Assembly (NCBI GenBank): GCA_965200145.1
Contig: CBDATG010000002.1
Span: 620,001-684,000, forward strand
Origin: CBDATG01 sp965200145
GTDB taxonomy: Bacteria; Chloroflexota; Dehalococcoidia; Lucifugimonadales; Lucifugimonadaceae
Reading direction: 5' to 3'
Length of the DNA: 64,000 nt
Made by a program: the position numbers and the translations under genes. The notes below the pieces were generated by a model that saw only the letters and a list, made by a program, of their open reading frames with translations, was not told the origin of the DNA and made no database searches. Positions 33,992 to 42,937 of this stretch are shown here, one piece after another (position 1 is the stretch's first letter; each line of letters opens with the position of its first letter).

Positions 33992-36880
33992 TCAACCAAT
34001 GCCATGCGCCTTCAGGGTGGCCAGAACCTCTTTGTTGTTCGCGTTGATCGCAGGTTGCAAGCACATTAACGCACGCCATTCTGCCAACATGCCCTCGGTC
34101 GCGTCGTCTTGCGGCAACCCAAGCATCCTAGCGACCACGCGGTCAATCTCACACCTGTTCGGATCAACCGCCGCCAACGCGATTCTGTTCAGATCCAACT
34201 CCCGCAGCCGGTCGAAATTCTCCTCGGCGATTTGACGAGCAAAAGTACCAGCCTCTGTGTCGGCCGCGAAGTCGGGAATAGGATGCCCGTCGATAGCCTT
34301 GACATTAATCGGTGCCCTGCCCAGTTGCGACTGTTGGCCGTAGCCTATCCTGATAACCAAACCCATGGTGCTATTGAGGAACAGTGCAAGCGACTTCGCC
34401 ACCGCTTCATCAGCGTCGAAAGTATTCCAACTTCGACCGCCCATGCAATCGGTCCCGGTATATGCCACAGCTACCCTCTGAGCGGCGGTGCCCAATCCGC
34501 GGCTAAGGTGGAACCTGCCCGCCGATTTCCGCATTGCCATGGCTTCTTCCGAGGTGCTACGCGGCTCGCCATAGTGTGTCGGCTCGCAAGTCATGCTCAC
34601 CTGCGTCGAGGCATCCGCGTTCCACAACGACGGATTAATGCGCAACTTCCCCGCATACAGAGTGTTCGCGGAATGAAACAGGAAAGCCCCCCTTGGATGC
34701 GTACCTTCGCTGTCCGCGGTAATGCCGATCCTGTCATGGGTCGGACCCGTATCGATTAACGCGCCCAATGTGGTCATTGGAAGATCGAACGGCCTACGCT
34801 CGCCGGTACTGACATTCCAAGCTTCCCCGGATGTGATTGCCTCGGTTAACCCCGTGTACGCACCGCTCGAACCCAACGCCGACCATGGTTTACCTTCGCC
34901 TAAATTGATCATCCTGTAGTAGGTCCCGGCGACATCGCCGACGATGATTTCACCGGAAGCTTTTCCCGCCGCTACCTCGCGTCGGATCACATCGGCGAAT
35001 AGCTTGGCCTCCAACTTGGTTGCGAACGTTCGAGTCAAGTTGACGCAGGTCACGGCACGGTCGCCATCGGTGTCGGGCTGTCCGTTCTGCGGCGGGTCCG
35101 GTTGCTTGGTTCCGACTACGAGCATCTCCTGCACATTCGTGTCTGCCGACATCGAAGTACCGTCGCCAGCAGCAGTGCAGATGGCAATCACATCACGATA
35201 CGCAGACTCAATGTTGCGCCTGAATCCGCTGTAGCTGTGCGCATGAGCAGCCTTCAAGGGCAGTACCTTGCCATGCACTCCGCCGTACGCCAACAGCTTG
35301 TGTTCAATGACATGCATGAACGACGCTAGTCCCGCGTTGCCATTCGCCACGCCATGCAACCGTCGATCCGCTTGAGACTTGAAATATGCCATCCTCGCCC
35401 GCGGTAGGGGACTCTTCGCACCCTTGCGTGCAACGAAGTAGGGATCGTTGTTGTTGCAGATGCCCGCACTACACTTTTCCAACGTAAGCATGTCGGTTCG
35501 CTCGCCGTCGCGGCCAATCAGGGCAGTCTCCATGTCAGATAGTCCATCCTGCGTCAGATAGTTCAATGCACCGCCTTCAGCAGTGATCGCGAAGATGGCG
35601 TTGGTGCTATACGCCGTGTCGGGCTCGAGTGCTGCCATGTTCGCCGATGCAACGGATACCGACTGCTGATTGATGTCGGTCAACCGAATGAACCGTTCCA
35701 TGCGTTCGGCGTGAATGCTCGTCTTGTCATCCGTCTTGGCATAGTGACGGAATCGGATATTCTCTTCGGTGGCGCGAGCGAGCGTTCCGGTTCCAGCACA
35801 GACCTCGTTGTAAGTCGCCTTCGCCGGTTCGGGAAGTCTTGGAACCGTCAAATTCGCGAGCATCTCGGCCGTCACCGGTTTCGTGTAGTACGACGCGCGC
35901 TGGTCGCGGTCCGGAATCATCGACTGCCAAATCTCCGCCGCAACGTTGTTCGTCGCCGATATCCCCGTGTCGATGTATTGAGTCAGAGCTTCGTGAATCA
36001 CTCGCAAGGTATCGCCCAAGTGGGATGAGAGGTCTCGGTCCTCCATCATCTCCGCAGCCAACGTCGACAGCGGTTGGTAGTCGATCCGTTCAATCTTGCG
36101 CCACTCCGTCGCTATGGCGTGGGTTATGCCACGTTGTCGGCCGCCCATGATCCAGAGGCTGTCGTGTCCCAACGGCAGGATGTCGTCAAGCCCGCCCGAT
36201 GCCCATTCCTTCAAACACAGGTGTAGCTGCATCATGCTGGTCAGCGTTCCCACGACGTTTCCCGCAACCGCCTTCAGATTTGAACCCCCAGGGTCGTATG
36301 CTGCAAGCAACCTTGCTTCGGCCTTCGGGCCCAGCAGTCTGAGACTGTCAAGCAGACCGTTCCGCGCGCCGTGCAGTACCGCTACGACCTTTTGCAATTC
36401 GGACCTTGAATAGTCTTCCGGGATTGCTGATAGCCACGCGTATTGCACCATATCTCGCAGTGAGACCTGCACCGGCTCGTTCGGAACCACGGTGATATTA
36501 GGGTCATCGGGTCCCGATCCAGTCACGACCTGCAAAGCGAAATAGGGGTGGTCGCTGGCAAGAGCTGCACGCCGTTCTAGACGCCGCATCTCGCCCAATT
36601 GCCTAGGCAGCCCTATCGCCAAGATACTCTTCATCGGCAAGGTGTCAACACCCTTGAACTGATAACCGAGTTTGGCCTTGGCATCTGCGATGGCGGGTCT
36701 TCCGTACTCAGTCTCGATGATTGTCCGCAACTTATACGGCATCATGACCTGGATGTCAGGTACCCGAAGTCCTTCAAGCTCGGCTCCATGCTCTTCCACC
36801 TCGGTCACGAAACCGGGTGGCGCCTGCTCCTCAAGAGCTTCAGAGATGAAGGCGTTCAACGCTCTTTCGTTCATTGCCAT
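33992..36880 (-). CDS. Solitary N6-adenine DNA methyltransferase-like protein with altered catalytic motif
   Basis: 962 residues from the ATG at 36880 (a TTG five codons upstream is possible). The layout matches large Eco57I/type I-like DNA methylases. An N-terminal helical region of about 330 residues leads to the substrate-entry signature ASYYTKPVTAEML, then AdoMet motif I as EVCAGTGTL (359-367). Motif IV is NDPY (478-481) where the family has NPPY. GGVHGKVLPLKAAHAHSYSGFRRNIE and SMSADTNVQEMLVVGTK follow. A C-terminal specificity-like region contains FLNSTMGLVIRIGYGQQSQLGRAPI. No nuclease, helicase or specificity gene is adjacent. It may be a diverged methylase, a defence component working alone, or an inactive relic. 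Confidence 0.75.
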   Translation of the reverse strand: MAMNERALNAFISEALEEQAPPGFVTEVEEHGAELEGLRVPDIQVMMPYKLRTIIETEYGRPAIADAKAKLGYQFKGVDTLPMKSILAIGLPRQLGEMRRLERRAALASDHPYFALQVVTGSGPDDPNITVVPNEPVQVSLRDMVQYAWLSAIPEDYSRSELQKVVAVLHGARNGLLDSLRLLGPKAEARLLAAYDPGGSNLKAVAGNVVGTLTSMMQLHLCLKEWASGGLDDILPLGHDSLWIMGGRQRGITHAIATEWRKIERIDYQPLSTLAAEMMEDRDLSSHLGDTLRVIHEALTQYIDTGISATNNVAAEIWQSMIPDRDQRASYYTKPVTAEMLANLTVPRLPEPAKATYNEVCAGTGTLARATEENIRFRHYAKTDDKTSIHAERMERFIRLTDINQQSVSVASANMAALEPDTAYSTNAIFAITAEGGALNYLTQDGLSDMETALIGRDGERTDMLTLEKCSAGICNNNDPYFVARKGAKSPLPRARMAYFKSQADRRLHGVANGNAGLASFMHVIEHKLLAYGGVHGKVLPLKAAHAHSYSGFRRNIESAYRDVIAICTAAGDGTSMSADTNVQEMLVVGTKQPDPPQNGQPDTDGDRAVTCVNLTRTFATKLEAKLFADVIRREVAAGKASGEIIVGDVAGTYYRMINLGEGKPWSALGSSGAYTGLTEAITSGEAWNVSTGERRPFDLPMTTLGALIDTGPTHDRIGITADSEGTHPRGAFLFHSANTLYAGKLRINPSLWNADASTQVSMTCEPTHYGEPRSTSEEAMAMRKSAGRFHLSRGLGTAAQRVAVAYTGTDCMGGRSWNTFDADEAVAKSLALFLNSTMGLVIRIGYGQQSQLGRAPINVKAIDGHPIPDFAADTEAGTFARQIAEENFDRLRELDLNRIALAAVDPNRCEIDRVVARMLGLPQDDATEGMLAEWRALMCLQPAINANNKEVLATLKAHGIG

Positions 36881-37278
36881 AAGGTCATTTTCCAATCCGA
36901 ACGTTCAAACCGCAAGCGGCGGGGCAGTACGGTCTGTAACAGTGTCTCATTTTGCGAAGTTCATGTCAGAGATGTGGCGAACTGAGGGACGTATCGGGGG
37001 GCGGCCCGCCAAGTGTCACGCGACCATCGATGATCACCGTGTAACTGGTCGCCAACGCACACCGAAGCTTCGCACGATACGCATCCAGAAGGAATACGAA
37101 CATCTGGCAGCCGCGAGGACCAGGGGCGCGTGACAGCCTGACTCTTACTATTCATCCAGCGACCCGTAACAAACTGCGACAGGCAGAGCAGAGCACCGCG
37201 ACATCAATCATCGCACGATGCTCAGTTATAGCATTCCCATAACACCCGTCTAGCTGCATCAGCATCACCATCCGCATT
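36881..37278. other. About 400-base region without a supportable gene
   Basis: Region between the divergent methyltransferase-like gene and the sua5/tsaC gene. A frame of 56 basic residues (ATG at 36964 to 37133) exists but lacks a ribosome site and family character. The region probably carries the two divergent promoters; no dyad or known RNA was seen. Confidence 0.4.
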
Positions 37279-37884
37279 GTGAACATCACCGACGACATCT
37301 CCGCTACGAGCCAGCTGATCGCGTCTGGCGGTGTCGTGGCCTTTCCTACTGATACTTACTACGCCCTTGGCGCGCAAGCATCTGACGGCGATGCAGTCGC
37401 CAAGGTGTTTGACATCAAAGGGCGCGCATCGTCAACGCCCGTTCCTGTGTTAATTCCCCATGCGCGTTACGTCTCTATGTTTGCCTCACGCGTTCCGCCA
37501 GCCGCCGAGACGCTCGCGGACCAGTTCTGGCCCGGTGCTCTTACTATCGTTGTGCCAGCGAATGACTCAGTGCCACAGATCGTTACCGGCGGGTTGAACA
37601 CGGTGGGGCTACGTGTGCCAGATAACGAGACTGCGTTGGCGTTGCTGAACATGCTCGGTGCAGGAATCACCGGCACCAGCGCGAACCGAACTGGCGCACC
37701 ACCGATGAAATCCGCCTGGGATGTTGCCGAGGCATTCGGTGAGTGTCCCGGGCTGATATTGGAAGGCCCTTGCGGTGGTCATGCAGCTCCGTCAACCGTC
37801 GTCGATGTCACAGCCGGGTCTCCACGCATCCTGCGCGAGGGGGCGGTCTCACCTTCGGACATCGCAGCCACCATCAATTCTTGA
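37279..37884 (+). CDS. tsaC: L-threonylcarbamoyladenylate synthase (Sua5/YrdC/TsaC family)
   Basis: 201 residues. Makes threonylcarbamoyl-AMP for the t6A modification of ANN-decoding tRNAs. The YrdC domain is evident: a GGVVAFPTDTYYALGAQAS opening, VFDIKGRASSTPVPVLIP (the K-x-R and S-x-x-P nucleotide-binding stretch), FWPGALTIVVPA, VGLRVPDN, ITGTSANRTGAPP and a C-terminal STVVDVTAGSPRILREGAVS. The start is a GTG at 37279. It is the first gene of a long plus-strand run and is followed after 9 bases by the polyprenyl-synthetase-like gene. Confidence 0.95.
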   Translation: MNITDDISATSQLIASGGVVAFPTDTYYALGAQASDGDAVAKVFDIKGRASSTPVPVLIPHARYVSMFASRVPPAAETLADQFWPGALTIVVPANDSVPQIVTGGLNTVGLRVPDNETALALLNMLGAGITGTSANRTGAPPMKSAWDVAEAFGECPGLILEGPCGGHAAPSTVVDVTAGSPRILREGAVSPSDIAATINS

Positions 37885-37893
37885 GGGGCTAGC

Positions 37894-38958
37894 GTGGCAA
37901 AGTCAGATCGTCCATACCTGTTACCGGTGGATGCCGCTGATGACTTGGAGTCGGCGATGCGTGACTTCATCGGGCAGCGCGAGCTGGAGCTCTATCGTTA
38001 CATGGAGTATCAACTCGGGTGGATCGATGATGCGGGTGGTCCGGACAGCGGCTACGGTACCGTGCCGCGGCGGCACGGCATGATGTGTCTGCATGTCGCT
38101 GCTGCTATCGGCGCGCCTTACGAACTCGCCATTCGGTACGCCGTTTCGCTGGAGTTGGTGCAAGCGTTCGCTACGATCCACGGTGATGTGCAAGACTCCA
38201 ATTCGGAGCGGCTTGGGCGACCTACCGTCTGGTGGAAATGGGGACCATCGCAGGCCATCAACACCGGGGATGGATTGCACGCGCTTGCCAGGCTCTCGAT
38301 CTTCGAGTTGGTTGAGCGCGGCGAGCCGATCGACCAGGTGACTGAGGCTCTCGAGATCGTTGACAACGCTGTGTTGAAGATGTGTGAAGGCGAGTTCATG
38401 GATGTGCAACTGCAAGAGAAGTTGCCAGTTAGCGTAGACGAGTACTTCGCCATGGCAACCCTCCGTATCGGTTCGCTCTATGGTGGCGCTGCGACCTTGC
38501 CTTCCGTCCTGTTAACTAATGACGACGGGAACCGGATCGCTACTGACCTGCGAACATTCGGCGAATGTGTCGGCGTTGCAAGGCAGGGCGAACTCGAACG
38601 CAGGGCAATGTTTAACGTAAAACAACGTGACCCGATAGAGCAGGGCAGGATCGTAGCGAAGAAGAAATCGCTACCCATTGCGCTGATGTTTAGCGCGATC
38701 GATGATGCTACGACGAGGCGCAAGGTTGGCGAGGTCTATATGCAACGCCTACTCGACCCGGCGCATGTCGAATCAGTGTCCGAGATCGCGGTGCAACTGG
38801 GCATCGAAGAGTCGGCGCGAAACTTGATCAACTCGACTTTCGCACGCGCGCAAGAGTCGCTCGATGCCGCAATCGCGCCCTCAGATGCGAAGTCCGCACT
38901 GCTGGCATACGCGCGCGAACTCGTCTGGGGCAGCACATCTGGCCAGCACATCACTTGA
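37894..38958 (+). CDS. Polyprenyl synthetase homologue with degenerate active-site motifs
   Basis: 354 residues. The all-helical isoprenyl diphosphate synthase fold is indicated by YRYMEYQLGW, LELVQAFATIHGDVQDSN, GRPTVWWKWG, AINTGDGLHALARL and the late KKKSLPIALMFS. Key residues are lost. The first Asp-rich motif DDxxD reads G97-D-V-Q-D101, the GKxxRP diphosphate-binding loop is GYGTVPRRHG, and the second Asp-rich motif (normally QxxDDxxD) is RQGELERR at 230-237. Trans-prenyl chain elongation therefore looks impaired; a regulatory or different catalytic role, or loss of function, is possible. The frame is intact and tightly packed between tsaC and pgk (stop/start TGATG), so it is under translation. 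Confidence 0.82.
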   Translation: MAKSDRPYLLPVDAADDLESAMRDFIGQRELELYRYMEYQLGWIDDAGGPDSGYGTVPRRHGMMCLHVAAAIGAPYELAIRYAVSLELVQAFATIHGDVQDSNSERLGRPTVWWKWGPSQAINTGDGLHALARLSIFELVERGEPIDQVTEALEIVDNAVLKMCEGEFMDVQLQEKLPVSVDEYFAMATLRIGSLYGGAATLPSVLLTNDDGNRIATDLRTFGECVGVARQGELERRAMFNVKQRDPIEQGRIVAKKKSLPIALMFSAIDDATTRRKVGEVYMQRLLDPAHVESVSEIAVQLGIEESARNLINSTFARAQESLDAAIAPSDAKSALLAYARELVWGSTSGQHIT

Positions 38959-40145
38959 TGCCTCTGCCAGACACATCCGCCGCCGACCTTACCGACAAGC
39001 GCGTCCTGTTGCGCGCTGAGCTCAATGTGCCTTTCGCGCCCGGCACGACAGATATTGCGGATGACTCGCGAATCCGTGCAACATTACCGACACTTGGGCT
39101 GCTCCGCAAACAAAATGCCATAACGGTGGTCTGCACTCACATAGGGAGGCCGCGCGGCAAATGGGTTGATGACCTTGTCGTAGAGCCGGTACGCAAACGC
39201 ATGGCGGAACTGCTCGGTTGCGACGTTCGATACGCCGGACCTCTCGGGACCGACGAGTGTCGCGAAGTCGTGGCAGCTTTACAACCCGGCGATGTGGCGA
39301 TGCTTGAAAACCTCAGGTTCAATCCGGGCGAAGAGGGCAATGCATCAGCCTTCGTCAAGGAACTCGCAGAGTTGGCAGATGTTTACGTCAACGATGCGTT
39401 CGGTGCTTCGCACAGGGCGCACGCGAGCATCGTCGGCGTACCCGCAATGGTGCCTGAACGCTATGCTGGGATACTGCTGGCATCTGAGAACGATGCACTC
39501 GCCCAGGCGTTGCGGGCTAGCGAAGGCGTATCAGTCGCCGTGATTGGCGGAGCAAAGGTCGCGGACAAACTCGCTTTGATTCGCAATCTCGCAAGTCGTT
39601 TCGACTGGATATTGACTGGCGGCGGGATGGTCAAAGCATTCGTGGATGGCAGGATGTACCGAAAGAACCCTCCCGACGAAGAGGCGGCCTTGGCGTTGTC
39701 GCTGTGGCAGGATGATGAGTTACGCCCTAAGATCGTTCTGCCGACAGACGTCAAGATTGCCGACGAGTTCGCCCCAGATGCCGAGTTCGTCGGTGATGAT
39801 GCCATTTGTGCGCGCGGGCCAGGGAAGTTCATATTGGATATCGACGGCGCGACGATCTTGGAGTACACACATCTGCTGACGAACGCGTCCAAGATAGTTT
39901 GGAACGGACCGATGGGCGTGTTCGAGTGGCCGCGCTTCAGCGGCGGTACGAGAGCCGTGGCAGAGACGATCGCTGCCAACGAGAAGGCGTTCACACTGGC
40001 GGGCGGGGGGTCAACGGCCGAAGCGATATCGAAGTTCGGACTCAATGGCAAACTCAACCACATATCGACAGGCGGGGGAGCGGCCCTTGAGTTTCTGGAA
40101 GGAAAAACGTTGCCTGGAATCGCAGCTCTGACCGAATCAAGGTGA
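38958..40145 (+). CDS. pgk: Phosphoglycerate kinase
   Basis: Glycolytic ATP-forming kinase, 395 residues from the ATG at 38958, which overlaps the preceding stop by one base. KRVLLRAELNVPF (usual RADxNVP with Glu for Asp), VVCTHIGRPRGK, LENLRFNPGEEGN, YVNDAFGASHRAHAS, VIGGAKVADKL, WILTGGGMVKAFV, VWNGPMGVFEWPRF, LAGGGSTAEAISKFG (GGGST in place of the common GGGDT/S), and HISTGGGAALEFLEGKTLPG cover both domains. Length and order are normal. tpiA follows after about 108 bases. Confidence 0.97.
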   Translation: MPLPDTSAADLTDKRVLLRAELNVPFAPGTTDIADDSRIRATLPTLGLLRKQNAITVVCTHIGRPRGKWVDDLVVEPVRKRMAELLGCDVRYAGPLGTDECREVVAALQPGDVAMLENLRFNPGEEGNASAFVKELAELADVYVNDAFGASHRAHASIVGVPAMVPERYAGILLASENDALAQALRASEGVSVAVIGGAKVADKLALIRNLASRFDWILTGGGMVKAFVDGRMYRKNPPDEEAALALSLWQDDELRPKIVLPTDVKIADEFAPDAEFVGDDAICARGPGKFILDIDGATILEYTHLLTNASKIVWNGPMGVFEWPRFSGGTRAVAETIAANEKAFTLAGGGSTAEAISKFGLNGKLNHISTGGGAALEFLEGKTLPGIAALTESR

Positions 40146-40253
40146 AGTCATCTGCGCCCGCTCAGATTGACAATGATGCGATCCGCGAATATCTTTAACG
40201 CCGCGCAACTGCGATGACTCGATCTGTTACTTCTGAACTGCGGACCCTGGACC

Positions 40254-41018
40254 TTGCGTAAACCCGTAATCGCCGGCAACTGGAAGATGAACACCTCGAT
40301 CTCCGAAGGTGTAACTCTGGCGCGGACTCTGACAGCAAAGATCGGGTCCGTTGACTCGGTTGAGGTCGTGATCTGTCCGCCATTCGTGTCGCTGTCATCC
40401 ATCGCAGCCGCAGTCAAGGGAACCGCCCTGAACGTCGGAACTCAAGATGTGAATGAACATGATGCTGGTGCGTATACCGGCGAAATCGCGGTCAGTATGG
40501 TCGCAGAGTTTGCCGACTATGCCATTGTCGGTCACTCGGAACGCAGGTTGAACTTCGGAGAGAGCGATTCCCGAATCGCGTCAAAGCTCCGCGCAGCCAT
40601 CGAGGGCGGCATGACGCCGATCCTGTGCGTAGGTGAGAGCTGGAACACGCGGGATGCCGGCGATGCGGAGCAATTCGTCCGGGCGCAAGTCAAGGCATGC
40701 CTACAGGACTACCAATCTGGTCAACCGCTGGTCATCGCATATGAGCCGATTTGGGCAATTGGTACCGGCCAAGCCGCCACGCTGGCGCAGATCGAGTACA
40801 TGGTGGAATCGATCCGAGAAGAGCTGGCTGAGCAGTTCAACACGCCGACGGCGGAGGCAACGCCAATCCTGTACGGCGGAAGCGTGAACCCTTCAAACAT
40901 CGCGGAGTACGCCGCCAGCGTCAGCATCGACGGCGCGCTGGTAGGCGGAGCGAGTCTCAACGCCGACGACTTTGCGGCGATCGTCAATTCGCAAGCCGTT
41001 GCTATTTCCCAGCCGTAG
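40254..41018 (+). CDS. tpiA: Triosephosphate isomerase
   Basis: Interconverts dihydroxyacetone phosphate and glyceraldehyde 3-phosphate. 254 residues, TIM barrel. The start is TTG at 40254, giving the classic KPVIAGNWKMN N-terminus with the catalytic Lys. The electrophilic His is in AIVGHSERR and the base Glu in VIAYEPIWAIGTG; phosphate loops LYGGSVNPSN and GALVGGASL are present. The stop overlaps the miaA GTG (TAGTG). Confidence 0.98.
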   Translation: MRKPVIAGNWKMNTSISEGVTLARTLTAKIGSVDSVEVVICPPFVSLSSIAAAVKGTALNVGTQDVNEHDAGAYTGEIAVSMVAEFADYAIVGHSERRLNFGESDSRIASKLRAAIEGGMTPILCVGESWNTRDAGDAEQFVRAQVKACLQDYQSGQPLVIAYEPIWAIGTGQAATLAQIEYMVESIREELAEQFNTPTAEATPILYGGSVNPSNIAEYAASVSIDGALVGGASLNADDFAAIVNSQAVAISQP

Positions 41019-41989
41019 TGGAAAGCACGGCAGAAGGTCCGGACCGCATCCGGGTACTCGCCATCGTCGGACCAACGGCGACGGGCAAGTCTGACATTTC
41101 AATCAGACTGGCAAGTGAATTCCGAGGCGAAATCATCAATGCAGATTCGCGCCTTGTATATTGCGGGATGGACATCGGTACTGCCAAACCTTCCCCCGAA
41201 GAGATGGCGCGCGTTCCCCATCACCTGATCGATCTGATACCACCAACACAGTCGTACAACCTCGCCTCCTACCTGCGCGCAGCGCGCACCGCGGTCCGCG
41301 AAATCACCGACCGTGGCGCAATGCCGATTCTCGTTGGCGGATCAGGGCAGTACGTTTGGGCACTTCTCGAAGGATGGAATGTGCCAGAGATTCCTGTCGA
41401 CACCCAGCTTCGCGCCGAGTTGGAACAGATGCTCGCGCAACGCGGTTTGGACTTCCTGCAACACCAGCTGTTGAGGCTGGACCCAGCCGCCGATTCAAAG
41501 GTCGACATGCAGAATCCGCGGCGTGTCTTGCGGGCCGTTGAACGCGCCATTGCTACCGGTGACGCGATGGCCGGCGCTACCAAGTCTGACCAACCGCCTT
41601 ACGATTCGTTGATCATTGGCTTGAGCGCAGCCCGGGATGTCTTGAAGTCAAGAATCACTCGCCGCATCGACGCAATGCTCGAAGCGGGATGGCTCGACGA
41701 GGCGCGTGCGCTTGCAGGCATGGGGATCGGTGTGAAGACCCAGTCAATGTATTCGATCGGCTACCGTGAGATGTTGCAATACATCAGCGGCGAGATCGGA
41801 TTGGACGAGGCGAAGGAGTTGACCGTCAAAGCGACAATGCGGCTTGTCGATTCCCAAGAGAATTGGTTCAAGAAGTCCGACGGTCGCATCAAGTGGTTTG
41901 ACATAAGAACGGCAGATTACGCCGTAAACGCAAAGCGCGCGGTTGCCGAATGGTATGGCAGCGAACAATCTGCTCGACCACGCCGATAG
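41018..41989 (+). CDS. miaA: tRNA dimethylallyltransferase
   Basis: Adds a dimethylallyl group to A37 of UNN-decoding tRNAs. 323 residues. The P-loop is GPTATGKSDISIRLA, followed by IINADSRLVYCGMDIGTAKP, HHLIDLIPPTQSYNLASYL, ILVGGSGQYVWALLEGW, NPRRVLRAVERAI, and GVKTQSMYSIGYREMLQY with the C-terminal QENWFKKSDGRIKWFD. The start is GTG at 41018, coupled to the tpiA stop. Cofactor supply (DMAPP) would come from isoprenoid synthesis outside the window. Confidence 0.96.
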   Translation: MESTAEGPDRIRVLAIVGPTATGKSDISIRLASEFRGEIINADSRLVYCGMDIGTAKPSPEEMARVPHHLIDLIPPTQSYNLASYLRAARTAVREITDRGAMPILVGGSGQYVWALLEGWNVPEIPVDTQLRAELEQMLAQRGLDFLQHQLLRLDPAADSKVDMQNPRRVLRAVERAIATGDAMAGATKSDQPPYDSLIIGLSAARDVLKSRITRRIDAMLEAGWLDEARALAGMGIGVKTQSMYSIGYREMLQYISGEIGLDEAKELTVKATMRLVDSQENWFKKSDGRIKWFDIRTADYAVNAKRAVAEWYGSEQSARPRR

Positions 41990-42032
41990 AATCCAAGCAA
42001 GGCTAACGCGCCATCTCACTCTCGGGTACTCC

Positions 42033-42896
42033 GTGGCAATCGAATTCACAAAGCTGCAGGGATGCGGCAACGACTACATCGCCATCGACGGTCGTTCTTT
42101 GGATCGCGACTGGAACCAGCTCTGCGTTGAGATGAGCCGTCCCGCATTCGGAGTCGGGTCAGACGGCATCGTGTTAGCACTCGATTCCGACATCGCTGAC
42201 ATTCGCATGCGCGTCATCAATCCCGATGGCTCGGAAGCCGAGATGAGCGGCAACGGGATACGCCTTTTCACCAAGTTCGTGGTTGACAACGGATATGCAA
42301 TGCCCTCCGAAGGCGTGTTGACCGTTGAAACACTAGGCGGAGTGCGCGAGGTCTATCCGCGCATTGAAGACGACAAGGTATCAGGGGCGCGAGTCTCAAT
42401 GGGTGTGGCCACGTTTGACGCGGCAGAAGTTCCAGTTGACACCTCATCGATCGGCTTGGTCCGAGAGGTTGTCGCGCACCCCATAAAATTCGGCGACCAG
42501 GTGCTGGAGGTCACCTGCTTGGCGATAGGCAACCCTCACGCCGTGGCCGTTGTTGACGATCCAGTGGTCGACTTCCCATTGGTAGAGATCGGTTCAATCG
42601 TCGAACCGCACTCGATTTTCCCGCAACGGATCAACTTCGAGGTCGTAAATGTCATCGACCGCTCCAACGTCAGGGCCCGTGTCTTTGAGCGCGGCGCGGG
42701 TGAGACGTTGTCATCTGGTACTGGTAGCACGGCATCCGCTACAGCCGCACGCAAACTGGGACTCGTTGGCGACGAGGTCGATGTACATCTAGATGGCGGT
42801 ACGTTGCACATATCGTTTGACGATGACAACTCGGCATATCTGGACGGGCCTGCCGTCGAGGTGTTCCGCGGGACTTGGCTAGAGACCGGCGATTAG
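42033..42896 (+). CDS. dapF: Diaminopimelate epimerase homologue with serine at both catalytic cysteine positions
   Basis: 287 residues from GTG 42033; an upstream in-frame ATG at 41943 would overlap miaA and lacks homology. DapF converts LL- to meso-diaminopimelate using two cysteines. The fold markers are clear: FTKLQGCGNDYIAIDG, FGVGSDGIVLAL, MRVINPDGSEAEMSGNGIR, GNPHAVAVVDD, INFEVVNVIDRSNVRARVFERGAGETLSSGTGS and YLDGPAVEVF. The usual CGNG cysteine is Ser72 and the usual (A/S)CGTG cysteine is Ser228. This is either a Ser-type lineage variant or an enzyme with changed chemistry. dapL is next, giving the direct LL-DAP route to lysine. Confidence 0.9.
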   Translation: MAIEFTKLQGCGNDYIAIDGRSLDRDWNQLCVEMSRPAFGVGSDGIVLALDSDIADIRMRVINPDGSEAEMSGNGIRLFTKFVVDNGYAMPSEGVLTVETLGGVREVYPRIEDDKVSGARVSMGVATFDAAEVPVDTSSIGLVREVVAHPIKFGDQVLEVTCLAIGNPHAVAVVDDPVVDFPLVEIGSIVEPHSIFPQRINFEVVNVIDRSNVRARVFERGAGETLSSGTGSTASATAARKLGLVGDEVDVHLDGGTLHISFDDDNSAYLDGPAVEVFRGTWLETGD

Positions 42897-42937
42897 TAGC
42901 GACATTCATTCCAACTCAATTGAATCGGGGTTAATCC

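Noticed and set aside
36964..37133. 56-residue basic frame upstream of tsaC
   Set aside because: Too short, no ribosome site, and no homology recognised.
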